From an uncultured Bulleidia sp. (GTDB taxonomy: Bacteria; Bacillota_I; Bacilli_A; Erysipelotrichales; Erysipelotrichaceae), in assembly GCA_934757945.1 (NCBI GenBank), contig CAKVLT010000009.1, positions 1 through 44,975 of the forward strand: a DNA stretch of 44,975 bases, in the 5' to 3' direction. Position numbers and translations under genes: made by a program. Positions 25,608 to 33,941 of this stretch are shown piece after piece. The stretch's first letter is position 1, and every line of letters begins with the position of its first letter. The notes beneath the pieces were generated by a model. That model searched no databases, was not told the origin of the DNA, and saw only the letters and a program-made list of their open reading frames with translations.

Positions 25608-26777
25608 ATGAAAGTATTGTATTTAGAATGTAAAGCTGGTGCGGCAGGAGATATGCTGATGGCAAGCCTGAGTGAACTGGTGGATCAGAAGGTATTTCTT
25701 GAGAAAATGCAGGCGTTGCATATTCCGCATGTGGACATTTCTCTTGAAAAAAAGGTGAAATGCGGTGTGACAGGTACACATGTCAAAGTCAGGGTAGAGG
25801 GTGAAGAAGAACTGGAACATATTCATGACCACGATCATCATCACCATCATACTTCTTTGCAGGATATACGACATATTCTTCAGCATATGGATATTTCGGA
25901 TTCTGTACGCTGTCATGCGCAGAGTATTTATGATTCTATTGCTGAAGCAGAAAGTCATGCCCATGGTCTTCCAATAGATCAGATTCATTTCCATGAAGTA
26001 GGTACTCTGGATGCCATTGTGGATGTAGTAGGCAACTGTATTTTAATGGAGATGATTCATCCGGACAGAGTGATGTGCTCTGCTGTGACACTGGGAAATG
26101 GAATGGTGCATTGTGCGCATGGTATCCTGCCGGTACCAGCTCCGGCAACCGCCTGGCTTGTTCAGGGTATGCCTGTACAGTCAGGAAAAAGTGAAGGAGA
26201 GATGTTAACACCAACAGGTGCTGCTATCCTGAAACACTTTGTACAGGAATATGGACCATTGCCAAAGATGGTGATTGATAAAACCGGATATGGCATGGGA
26301 ACAAAAGATTTTGGAATCTTAAATGCTGTCAGAAGTTTCCTTGGAGAAAGTGATGATGACGGAGAAATTGTGGAACTTGTATGCAATCTGGATGACCAGT
26401 CTGCAGAAGAAATAGGGTTTGCGGTAGATACGCTGTTTGAAAACGGTGCGCTGGATGTGTATACTACTTCTGTGCATATGAAAAAAAACAGACCGGGGAT
26501 TCTGTTTACCTGCATGTGCAAAATGCAGGATGTGGACAAAATGAGAAAGCTGATGTTTACGCATTTAACCACACTTGGTATACGTGAAAACCGTTCTGTC
26601 AGGTACTCTTTGCTTAGACACGTGGAAGTTCTGGAAACGCCTTATGGAAAAGTAAGAAAGAAAGTTTCTGAAGGGTATGGTGTACATAGAGAAAAGCTGG
26701 AATTTGAAGATCTTGCACGCATTGCAAAAGAAAAAGGTATTTCCATTCAGGAAGTAAAAAAACTGATTAAGCAATAA
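25608..26777 (+). CDS. larC: Nickel-pincer cofactor insertion protein LarC
   Basis: A 389-residue LarC. Family marks include the start L-E-C-K-A-G-A-A-G-D-M near 6-16, the histidine-rich loop at 71-81 (a plausible nickel-binding stretch), H-F-H-E-V-G-T-L-D-A-I-V-D near 127, and S-E-G-E-M-L-T-P-T-G-A near 198. LarC puts nickel into the pincer nucleotide made by LarB and LarE, for LarA-type racemases. In Lactobacillus plantarum it is made by frameshifting from two frames; here one frame covers the whole protein. No larA, larB or larE lies in the window. The ribosome binding site is weak. Confidence 0.88.
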   Translation: MKVLYLECKAGAAGDMLMASLSELVDQKVFLEKMQALHIPHVDISLEKKVKCGVTGTHVKVRVEGEEELEHIHDHDHHHHHTSLQDIRHILQHMDISDSVRCHAQSIYDSIAEAESHAHGLPIDQIHFHEVGTLDAIVDVVGNCILMEMIHPDRVMCSAVTLGNGMVHCAHGILPVPAPATAWLVQGMPVQSGKSEGEMLTPTGAAILKHFVQEYGPLPKMVIDKTGYGMGTKDFGILNAVRSFLGESDDDGEIVELVCNLDDQSAEEIGFAVDTLFENGALDVYTTSVHMKKNRPGILFTCMCKMQDVDKMRKLMFTHLTTLGIRENRSVRYSLLRHVEVLETPYGKVRKKVSEGYGVHREKLEFEDLARIAKEKGISIQEVKKLIKQ

Positions 26778-26785
26778 AAATGTTA

Positions 26786-26828
26786 AAAGGATGTTAAATT
26801 TTACATAGATTTAACATCCTTTGTTTTT
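26786..26828 (+). terminator. Terminator after larC
   Basis: Perfect 13-pair stem, AAAGGATGTTAAA/TTTAACATCCTTT, with a T-rich tail. Confidence 0.9.
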
Positions 26829-26878
26829 GTATTTAACGTGAGATTGTTATCCTTCTTAGTGTAAAGAAGAGGGAAACT

Positions 26879-28516
26879 ATGACTTTAGCAGATATACGTT
26901 GGGACGTGATTCTTGGTGGCTTTGGCTTATTCATGTTCGGAATCGAATTTATGGGCAGTTCTTTAAAAGAATTTGCAGGCCCTAAACTGAAAGAATATAT
27001 TGATAAATTTACATCCAATCCGTTCAGTGCTTTTCTGATTGGTGTGGTGATTACTGTCATTATGCAGTCTTCCAGTGCTTCCACTGCCATTACCATTGGT
27101 ATGGTAAGAGCTGGGCTGATGTCATTGGAACAGGCTGCAGGTATTGTGTTTGGTGCCAATATTGGCACCACCATCACATCGTTTCTGATTTCACTGGATC
27201 TTGGACAGTACATTTTATATGTGATTTTTGCAGGAGCCATAGTGTCCTGCTTCTCAGGTAATAAAAAAACAAAGTGTCTTGGAAATATCTTCCTTGGCTT
27301 TGGACTTGTGTTCTATGGATTAAATTCCATGGGTGATGCGTTGTCTGTCTTAAAGGAAATACCAGCATTTACAATGGTGGCGGAAAAGCTTAGCAATAAT
27401 GCACTGTTATCCTTGCTTGCAGGAACAGTGATGACAGGCTTATGTCAGGCCAGTGCAGCAACTATTGGTGTAGTACAGAAAATGTATGAGGCAGGTGCGT
27501 TATCTTTTACTGCAGTACTGCCGTTTGTGTTTGGTGCTAATATCGGCACAACAGTGACAGGTATTCTTGCAAGTATTGGAGGATCTACAGCTGCCAAAAG
27601 AACAGCAGGAATTCACACTATGTTTAATATTGTGGGGTCCTGTATTGGATTGTTGCTGCTAAAGCCGATGTCTGCTGTTATTCTGTCTGTTTCATCTGCT
27701 CTGCATATGAATCCTATGATGCAGGTGGCACTGGCACATATTTGTTTTAACGCCCTTGCGACCATTGTCTGCTTTCCATTTTTAAAGCAGATATGCAGAT
27801 TCCTGTGTCTGGTAATTAAAGGAAAGCCTGAGAAGAGACTGACGGCGGATACGGATAAACTGGATCTTTCTCTTGCAAAGAATCTTCCAAGTGCAGCACT
27901 TGGGGCAAGTAAGGAAGTTATTCTTTCCATGGCAAAAGCAGTGAAGGAAAATGTGGAACGTACAAAAGACTATTTACTGCATCGTCAGGAGGAAACTTTG
28001 GATTGGATTGATCAGGGAGAAGCTGTGGTAAATACCTATGATTCCAAACTGACCAATTATCTGATTGCTACAGGTGATATTGGAACAATGGGAAATCAGG
28101 ATATTCATGAACAGAGAAAACAGCTTGAAGTTATTAAAAACTATGAAAGAGTTGGTGATCTTGCCACCAACTTAAAAGAATTTTTCCAGATGATTGAAGA
28201 AGATAAACATGATATTTCTCATGAAGCTAAAGAAGAGGTATTACGTATGTATGCACAGCTGGAAAGTATGCTGGATTGCTGCACACAATACTTTGAATAT
28301 GGAAGAGAAGAGGATTATGCCATGTTATGTCAGTTGGAAGAAGGCATGGATGCCATGGCTCAAAATGGCAGATTTGCGCATTTTGACAGAATGGAAAAAG
28401 GTAAGTGCAAGGCACAGGTTGCAGAGAGTGTATATTGTGATATTCTGGAGAATCTTGAAAGAATGGGTGACCATTGTTTCAATGTCGGTGCCAAAACACA
28501 TCAGTCTTTGGAATAA
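26879..28516 (+). CDS. Na+/phosphate cotransporter with PhoU-like tail
   Basis: A 545-residue protein of the Na/Pi cotransporter II family. Two inverted repeats carry the QSSSAS motif near 64-69 and its partner C-Q-A-S-A-A-T near 193-199, each followed by a G-A-N-I-G-T-T segment. About ten membrane helices end near 310. Residues 340-545 form a cytosolic PhoU-like helical domain. It should import phosphate with sodium. GAGGG lies seven bases before the ATG. Its 3' end overlaps the convergent YfcE gene by 16 bases. Confidence 0.93.
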   Translation: MTLADIRWDVILGGFGLFMFGIEFMGSSLKEFAGPKLKEYIDKFTSNPFSAFLIGVVITVIMQSSSASTAITIGMVRAGLMSLEQAAGIVFGANIGTTITSFLISLDLGQYILYVIFAGAIVSCFSGNKKTKCLGNIFLGFGLVFYGLNSMGDALSVLKEIPAFTMVAEKLSNNALLSLLAGTVMTGLCQASAATIGVVQKMYEAGALSFTAVLPFVFGANIGTTVTGILASIGGSTAAKRTAGIHTMFNIVGSCIGLLLLKPMSAVILSVSSALHMNPMMQVALAHICFNALATIVCFPFLKQICRFLCLVIKGKPEKRLTADTDKLDLSLAKNLPSAALGASKEVILSMAKAVKENVERTKDYLLHRQEETLDWIDQGEAVVNTYDSKLTNYLIATGDIGTMGNQDIHEQRKQLEVIKNYERVGDLATNLKEFFQMIEEDKHDISHEAKEEVLRMYAQLESMLDCCTQYFEYGREEDYAMLCQLEEGMDAMAQNGRFAHFDRMEKGKCKAQVAESVYCDILENLERMGDHCFNVGAKTHQSLE

Positions 28517-29061
28517 TCAATGGACATGTATGGTTTATGATCTGTTGTATAGACAGTAAAGGTATTGTCCTTTAATACCGCATAGGTTTTAGGATGGTTC
28601 TGCTTTGGAAGGGATACAGATCCTGGATTCAGCAGGTAGATGCCATCTTTTTTTGCGCATACAGGAATATGTGTATGGCCTGAAAGAAAGATATCTCCTT
28701 TTTGCAGATAAGGTAAATTATCCGATGAATAGGTATGGCCATGACTCATGGCAATAAAGTGATGGTGATAAGGAATGAAATTGGTGGCACTTAAAACAGG
28801 AAACTGTAATACCATCTGGTCTACTTCTCCATCACAATTACCTTTTACGGCAATGATTTTATGAGAGACAGAATTCATGATTTCAATGACTTTTTTTGGT
28901 GCATAATCTTCAGGTAAGTCATTTCTTGGGCCATGGTATAAGATGTCTCCAAGACACAGGATATAGTCAGGATGATGTATTTCCATTGCGTTTAAAATGG
29001 CAGTAGCGCCTGACAGAGATCCGTGAATATCGGACACGATAAGATAAGTTAAGTTTTCCAT
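28501..29061 (-). CDS. yfcE: YfcE-type phosphodiesterase
   Basis: A 186-residue metallophosphoesterase. The metal-site motifs are S-D-I-H-G-S near 10-15, G-D-I-L-Y, G-N-C-D-G near 75, G-H-T-H-I-P near 131, and the family's L-N-P-G-S-V-S-L-P. YfcE acts on artificial phosphodiesters; its natural substrate is unclear. GGAGG is eight bases before the ATG. The gene is divergent from coaBC, and the short region between holds a perfect inverted repeat covering both promoters. Confidence 0.92.
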   Translation of the reverse strand: MENLTYLIVSDIHGSLSGATAILNAMEIHHPDYILCLGDILYHGPRNDLPEDYAPKKVIEIMNSVSHKIIAVKGNCDGEVDQMVLQFPVLSATNFIPYHHHFIAMSHGHTYSSDNLPYLQKGDIFLSGHTHIPVCAKKDGIYLLNPGSVSLPKQNHPKTYAVLKDNTFTVYTTDHKPYMSIDYSKD

Positions 29062-29076
29062 AGTAGTTCCTCCGGT

Positions 29077-29106
29077 TTTGTATTTGCATTATACCGCAAA
29101 TACAAA
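29077..29106. promoter_or_regulatory. Perfect 11-bp inverted repeat in a divergent promoter
   Basis: TTTGTATTTGC and GCAAATACAAA are separated by eight bases. The minus-strand -10 of yfcE (TATAAT, 29088-29093) lies within the spacer and the -35 of coaBC lies in the left arm. It is well placed to be an operator for a dimeric regulator. Confidence 0.6.
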
Positions 29107-29113
29107 CTATAAT
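29084..29113 (+). promoter_or_regulatory. Promoter of coaBC
   Basis: TTGCAT and TATAAT with an 18-base spacer, 27 bases before the ATG. Confidence 0.6.
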
Positions 29114-29139
29114 GGAGAAGTTGAATAGGAGTATGTACT

Positions 29140-30327
29140 ATGCAGAAAAAGTGCATTATTGTAGGTGTTACAGGCGGTATTGCGGCATTTAAGGCATGCA
29201 GTCTTGTGTCCCACTTAGTAAAACAGGGTCATGAAGTACATGTGCTGATGACAAAAGGTGCTACAGAATTTGTATCTCCTTTAACATTTCAGACATTGGC
29301 TAAAACAAGAGTGATTCTGGATATGTTTTCAGTAGACTATGAACCGGATGTACATCATATTTCTCTTGCAGAAAAAGCAGATGTCTTTGTGGTAGCTCCT
29401 GCTACTGCAGATTTTATTGCCAAAGCGGCTCATGGTATTGCGGATGATATGTTAACTACTACATTTCTGGCAGCTACCTGCGATAAATGGGTTGTGCCTG
29501 CCATGAATACACATATGTTTGAAAACCCAATCACACAGAAGAACATACAGACATTGAAAGAGAATGGTATTGGTGTGATGGAACCGGAGAGCGGACTTCT
29601 TGCATGCGGTGATGTTGGAAAAGGAAGAATGCCGGAACCGGATGAAATTATTGATGCTATAGGACCTCTGGGGGTAAAACATCCTTTCTTAAAAGGAAAG
29701 AAGATACTTATAACAGCCGGTCCTACACAGGAAGCTATGGATCCTGTCAGATATATTACCAATCATTCTACAGGTAAGATGGGATATGCCCTGGCAAAAA
29801 AAGCAAGAGACCTTGGTGCGGAAGTGGTTCTTGTCAGTGGTAAAACAAACTTGGATGTACCGTATGGTATTCACTACAGACCAATTGTCAGTGCTCAGGA
29901 TCTTGCGGATGCAGTACTGGAACAATCTGACAGTTGCGATGCCATTATTATGGCGGCTGCAGTTGCAGACTATACTCCAGCAGATGTTGCAAGTGAAAAA
30001 ATCAAGAAGGCAGACGGGGATCTTTCCATTTCTGTCAAACGTACAACAGATGTTTTGTTGCAGCTTGGTAAGCAGAAAAAGCCTGGACAGGTATTAATTG
30101 GTTTTGCCATGGAAACAGAACATCTTCTGGAAAATGCCAGAACAAAACTTGAAAAGAAAAATGCGGATTATATCGTTGCCAATTCCATCAGAGAAAAGGG
30201 TGCAGGATTTGGTACAGACACAAACCATGTCATCATTTTATCTAAAGATCATCAGGAAGATGTTGGTATATTAAGCAAAGAAGATACAGCGGAATATATA
30301 TTACAGTATTGTCTGGAAGGGAAATAA
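29140..30327 (+). CDS. coaBC: CoaBC: phosphopantothenoylcysteine synthetase/decarboxylase
   Basis: A 395-residue bifunctional flavoenzyme. The N-terminal CoaC part opens with G-V-T-G-G-I-A-A-F-K and has the active-site H in D-V-H-H-I-S and the P-A-M-N-T-H-M-F-E-N-P substrate motif near 120-130. The CoaB part starts near 185 with I-T-A-G-P-T-Q-E and D-P-V-R-Y-I-T-N-H-S-T-G-K-M-G. It joins cysteine to 4'-phosphopantothenate and then decarboxylates the product, two steps of CoA synthesis. coaX follows after four bases. Confidence 0.97.
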   Translation: MQKKCIIVGVTGGIAAFKACSLVSHLVKQGHEVHVLMTKGATEFVSPLTFQTLAKTRVILDMFSVDYEPDVHHISLAEKADVFVVAPATADFIAKAAHGIADDMLTTTFLAATCDKWVVPAMNTHMFENPITQKNIQTLKENGIGVMEPESGLLACGDVGKGRMPEPDEIIDAIGPLGVKHPFLKGKKILITAGPTQEAMDPVRYITNHSTGKMGYALAKKARDLGAEVVLVSGKTNLDVPYGIHYRPIVSAQDLADAVLEQSDSCDAIIMAAAVADYTPADVASEKIKKADGDLSISVKRTTDVLLQLGKQKKPGQVLIGFAMETEHLLENARTKLEKKNADYIVANSIREKGAGFGTDTNHVIILSKDHQEDVGILSKEDTAEYILQYCLEGK

Positions 30328-30331
30328 AACT

Positions 30332-31108
30332 ATGTTACTGGCAGTGGATGTAGGAAATACAAATATATCTTTGGGATTGATTAAAGGAGAAGAGATTGTC
30401 GGATCTTTCAGACTGATTACAAAGACAGAACGCACCAGTGATGAACTGGGTGTCATGGTATATGAATTGTTACAGAGAGCAGGTGTAAAACCGGAAGATA
30501 TTGAAGATGTGGTCATTTCTTCTGTTGTACCTAAAATTATGTACACACTTTGTTCATGTATGAAGAAATATCTCGGAAAAACACCATTGGTGGTAGGCCC
30601 TGATCTGCACATGGAAATTAAGCTGAAAGCAGAGAATCCAAAATCTGTAGGAGCGGACAGAATTGTAGACTGTACCTATGGATACAGAAAGTGTAAGGGT
30701 TCCTGTATTATTGTAGACTTTGGAACTGCAACAACCTTTGATTATGTGAATGATGAAGGAGAATTTCAGTATACTGTAATTGCACCGGGTCTTGGTATTT
30801 CTGCAACAGCTTTAACAAGTCAGACTGCCAAGCTTCCTGAAATTGAAATCAAGAAGCCGGAATCTGTACTGGGTACCAATACCATTACAGGTATGCAGTC
30901 AGGTGTTGTCTACGGGTATATCGGTACAGTGGAATATATCCTGAAAGAAATGAAGAAGGCGTTAAACGATTACGACTGTACAGTTATTGCGACAGGCGGT
31001 CTTGGCAGAGTGATTGCCAGTGAAACAGATGAGATTGATGAATATGATCCGGATGTTGCCTATAAAGGTATCCGAATTCTGTATGAATTAAATAAAGGAG
31101 TGAAATGA
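30332..31108 (+). CDS. coaX: Type III pantothenate kinase
   Basis: A 258-residue ASKHA-fold kinase. The phosphate loop is D-V-G-N-T-N near 6-11, with G-A-D-R-I-V-D near 106-112 and D-F-G-T-A-T-T-F-D near 129-137. It phosphorylates pantothenate and, as known for CoaX, resists feedback by CoA. It sits directly behind coaBC, giving three steps from one transcript. GGAAGGG precedes the ATG. Confidence 0.97.
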   Translation: MLLAVDVGNTNISLGLIKGEEIVGSFRLITKTERTSDELGVMVYELLQRAGVKPEDIEDVVISSVVPKIMYTLCSCMKKYLGKTPLVVGPDLHMEIKLKAENPKSVGADRIVDCTYGYRKCKGSCIIVDFGTATTFDYVNDEGEFQYTVIAPGLGISATALTSQTAKLPEIEIKKPESVLGTNTITGMQSGVVYGYIGTVEYILKEMKKALNDYDCTVIATGGLGRVIASETDEIDEYDPDVAYKGIRILYELNKGVK

Positions 31109-31109
31109 T

Positions 31110-32030
31110 ATGCGTATTTTTGACTTACATGCGGATGTGTCCGAAATCATGAAGATGCATCCGGAAAACGAAACAGCGGTTTTAAAGAAAGACTGGGTAT
31201 CCAAATGGAACAAGGGAGAAATCCTGTACACTAGTGCAGCAAGTTTCTTTGCAGGAGATGAGTCCTGGGAAACTATGGTGAAAACAGTGGAGAGAGTGAA
31301 AAAGGATATTGAAGATTCTCATATTCCTGTGATTACTACTCCTGAAGATTTAAATGAAAATTCTGACAGTGTGGCATGTATTATGACTGTTGAAGGTATG
31401 TGCGGTATCGATAAAGACGTCGAAGAACGTATCCAGTGGTTATACGATCAGGGTAACCGTATTGGCTCTCTGGAATGGAACGATGAAAATGCATTGGCTA
31501 CAGGTAATTCTGGTGATCCACGCAGAGGTTTAACAGAAATGGGTAAACAGGCAATCCGTAAGATGAATGAACTGCATTTTATTGTCGATGTATCTCATGC
31601 CAATGAAAAGACATTCTGGGATATTCTTGAAACAAGTTCTCTGCCTGTCATTGCCACACATTCCAATGCAAAAAGATGCTGCTTTGTAGAAAGAAACCTG
31701 ACAGATCAGCAGTTAAGAGCTCTTGCATTAAAAGGAGGTCTTGTAGGATTAAATGCCTGTGCGTCTTTCATTAATGAAGATAAGAGTAAACAGGATGCTT
31801 TACATCTTGCAAAACATGCAGCATATATTGCCAAACTTGTAGGTGTAGAACATGTGGCAGTAGGTTTTGATCTTGGAGAATATTACAACAACAAAGATTC
31901 TCATAACCTCCATGGTCCTCTGGATGCTCAGAATTTCATTGAAGGACTTAAGGAAGTTGGCTTCAATGAAGAAGAAATCAAAGATATTGCCTATAGAAAT
32001 GTCTTCAGATTCCTGCAGAAATATATGTAA
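31110..32030 (+). CDS. Membrane dipeptidase (renal dipeptidase, M19) family protein
   Basis: A 306-residue metallopeptidase. Zinc-binding landmarks are D-L-H-A-D at 5-9, the E in T-V-E-G near 95, H in D-V-S-H-A-N near 160, T-H-S-N-A near 181, and R-N-L-T-D-Q-Q-L near 195, followed by a G-F-D-L-G-E segment near 253. M19 enzymes cleave dipeptides, including D-amino-acid ones. No signal peptide is seen, so it is cytosolic despite the family name. It starts one base after coaX ends. A terminator follows. Confidence 0.92.
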   Translation: MRIFDLHADVSEIMKMHPENETAVLKKDWVSKWNKGEILYTSAASFFAGDESWETMVKTVERVKKDIEDSHIPVITTPEDLNENSDSVACIMTVEGMCGIDKDVEERIQWLYDQGNRIGSLEWNDENALATGNSGDPRRGLTEMGKQAIRKMNELHFIVDVSHANEKTFWDILETSSLPVIATHSNAKRCCFVERNLTDQQLRALALKGGLVGLNACASFINEDKSKQDALHLAKHAAYIAKLVGVEHVAVGFDLGEYYNNKDSHNLHGPLDAQNFIEGLKEVGFNEEEIKDIAYRNVFRFLQKYM

Positions 32031-32037
32031 TGTACAA

Positions 32038-32069
32038 GGTATACAGTGATCAACTGTATATCTTTTTTT
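32038..32069 (+). terminator. Terminator of the coaBC operon
   Basis: GGTATACAGT/ACTGTATATC stem (one G-U), five-base loop, T7 tail. Confidence 0.85.
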
Positions 32070-32081
32070 ATTCGGGGAAAT

Positions 32082-32115
32082 AAAAAAGATTTCTTCTGTT
32101 CAGTAAGAAATCTTT
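32082..32115 (-). terminator. Terminator of the LysR gene
   Basis: Perfect 11-pair stem, AAAGATTTCTT/AAGAAATCTTT; the minus-strand T run follows. It overlaps the LysR stop codon. Confidence 0.8.
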
Positions 32116-32963
32116 TTGTCTTTAATCGCACTGATGAGATTGAAAAAACGCTGTCTGTCTTTTTTTGTAATGACAAACATAAAGGTGATGGTGGCAGAAG
32201 AATCGATAATAGGAATACTGATTCGATGGATATCATCTCTATACTGCCTGCTGGAAAGATTGCTCACAAAGCATGGAAGAGAACTGTTCTGAATCAGTTC
32301 CATTAAATCTTTTCTGTCTTTTTGCAGAATAATCTGAGAGTGTGGCATGTCATGCTGTTTGACTTTTCTCCATATCCCCACATCTTCTATCTGAAGATAG
32401 GTATTGCCATCCATCTGCTCAAAGGTAATGCCGTCTTTGTATTGCAGAAATGGATGCCCTTCAGGCACACAGACATACAATTGTTCTTTCAGACAGGAAA
32501 GAGAATACAAATCCTGAGGGAGATTCTGTTTCTGCACAAATACAAAATCATAGACATGTTTATGCAGCCCTTCCAGTAAAGCCTCTTCACTTTCAACAGA
32601 TTCCCAGATAATCGAAGATTCCGGATACAGAGCATGTAATACAGGATCAAAGATGATGACGGGACCAGGTGCACTGTGCCCGATACGTATTGTACGTTTG
32701 GAGATATCCATCACACGTAACTGTTGCAATATATCTTCATAATTTTGTAAAAGCTTTTCACTCTGTGCGACAAGATATTCTCCGTTTTCATTGAGTTTTA
32801 AAGAGTTTTTTTCATGAATAAAAACAGGTACATTGATTTCTTTTTCCAGCCTTTGCATACTGCGTGACAATGTTGGCTGTGTCATATGCAGTGCTTCTGC
32901 TGTTTCTGATAAAGTTCCGTGTTCTTTGAAGGCAATCAGTAATTCCAGTAAGTGCAGGTCCAT
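32100..32963 (-). CDS. LysR-family transcriptional regulator
   Basis: A 287-residue regulator. The N-terminal winged helix-turn-helix (about 3-60) has the L-x-x-F-K-E-H-G-T-L-S-E-T-A-E-A-L pattern and T-Q-P-T-L-S-R-S-M-Q-R-L-E recognition helix. The remaining ~200 residues are the periplasmic-binding-like effector domain. LysR proteins often control the divergent neighbour, here the aldo/keto reductase and MATE pair. The effector cannot be predicted. GAGG precedes the ATG. Confidence 0.93.
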   Translation of the reverse strand: MDLHLLELLIAFKEHGTLSETAEALHMTQPTLSRSMQRLEKEINVPVFIHEKNSLKLNENGEYLVAQSEKLLQNYEDILQQLRVMDISKRTIRIGHSAPGPVIIFDPVLHALYPESSIIWESVESEEALLEGLHKHVYDFVFVQKQNLPQDLYSLSCLKEQLYVCVPEGHPFLQYKDGITFEQMDGNTYLQIEDVGIWRKVKQHDMPHSQIILQKDRKDLMELIQNSSLPCFVSNLSSRQYRDDIHRISIPIIDSSATITFMFVITKKDRQRFFNLISAIKDKKISY

Positions 32964-32983
32964 ATTTTCCTCTATACGTTTTT

Positions 32984-32992
32984 AGTATAGCA
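32984..32992 (-). promoter_or_regulatory. Extended -10 of the LysR gene
   Basis: On the minus strand TGCTATACT, 20 bases before the ATG, an extended -10 with no strong -35. Confidence 0.45.
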
Positions 32993-33008
32993 CATTGCAT
33001 TTCTGATA

Positions 33009-33038
33009 TTGTACATTTCCGTGTTTGGCTTCTATTAT
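33009..33038 (+). promoter_or_regulatory. Promoter of the aldo/keto reductase-MATE pair
   Basis: TTGTAC and TATTAT with an 18-base spacer, 25 bases before the ATG. It lies back to back with the LysR promoter. Confidence 0.55.
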
Positions 33039-33063
33039 TTGATTGAAAGAAGAGGGAATATGT

Positions 33064-33933
33064 ATGGAATTTACAGTGTTAAGTAACGGCTTGAAAATGC
33101 CGATGGAAGGATTTGGAGTCTTCCAGGTAAGGGACAAAGAAGAATGCAGACAAGCAGTATATGAGGCAATTAAAGCAGGTTACAGATTGATAGATACTGC
33201 AACTTCCTATACAAATGAAGATGCTGTGGGGGATGGAGTAAGACGCGCAATTTCTGAAGGTATCTGCACACGTGAAGAATTGTTTATTACATCCAAGATG
33301 TGGGTACAGGACATGCAAAATTATGAAATGGCAAAGCAGGCTATTGAAAACTCATTGAAGAAAACAGGACTGGAATATCTGGATTTGTATTTACTGCATC
33401 AGTCTATGAGAGATTACTTCAGTGCGTATAGAGCAATGGAAGATGCTTACAGAGAAGGAAAACTGAAGGCTATCGGGGTGTCCAATTTCTATCCTCATGT
33501 ATTGATAAATTTCTGTGAAACTGTGGAAATACCTCCTATGGTCAACCAGGTGGAACTGCATCCGTTCTTTGCACAGGAAAAAGCAGTACAGATAAACAAA
33601 GCCTGTCATGTACAGCCAGAAGCCTGGGCACCTCTTGGTGGTGGAAGATATGATGCCTTTCATAATGAGGTGTTAAAGGAAATTGCTGAAAGATATCATA
33701 AAAGCATTGGACAGGTTATGCTGAGATGGAATATACAAAGAGGGGTTGTGGTTATCCCGAAATCTACGCATATAGAACGTATTAAAGAAAATATAGATAT
33801 TTTTGATTTTACATTGACAGAGGAAGATATGCAGAGAATTACTGCATTAGATCAGGGATATGTGGGTACAGCCGTCAAACACTTTGATATTGATTTTGTG
33901 AAGATGGTATTAGACAGAAAGATTCATGATTAG
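33064..33933 (+). CDS. Aldo/keto reductase (AKR5-like)
   Basis: A 289-residue NADPH-dependent reductase. The catalytic residues can be placed as D and Y in L-I-D-T-A-T-S-Y, K in F-I-T-S-K-M-W and H in Y-L-L-H-Q. The P-K-S-T segment near 240 binds the NADPH phosphate. Relatives reduce sugar ketones and aldehydes. It has no Fe-S extension, unlike the other two reductases here. GAGGG lies seven bases before this ATG. It is divergent from the LysR gene and followed after eight bases by a MATE gene. Confidence 0.92.
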   Translation: MEFTVLSNGLKMPMEGFGVFQVRDKEECRQAVYEAIKAGYRLIDTATSYTNEDAVGDGVRRAISEGICTREELFITSKMWVQDMQNYEMAKQAIENSLKKTGLEYLDLYLLHQSMRDYFSAYRAMEDAYREGKLKAIGVSNFYPHVLINFCETVEIPPMVNQVELHPFFAQEKAVQINKACHVQPEAWAPLGGGRYDAFHNEVLKEIAERYHKSIGQVMLRWNIQRGVVVIPKSTHIERIKENIDIFDFTLTEEDMQRITALDQGYVGTAVKHFDIDFVKMVLDRKIHD

Positions 33934-33941
33934 AAGAGAAT

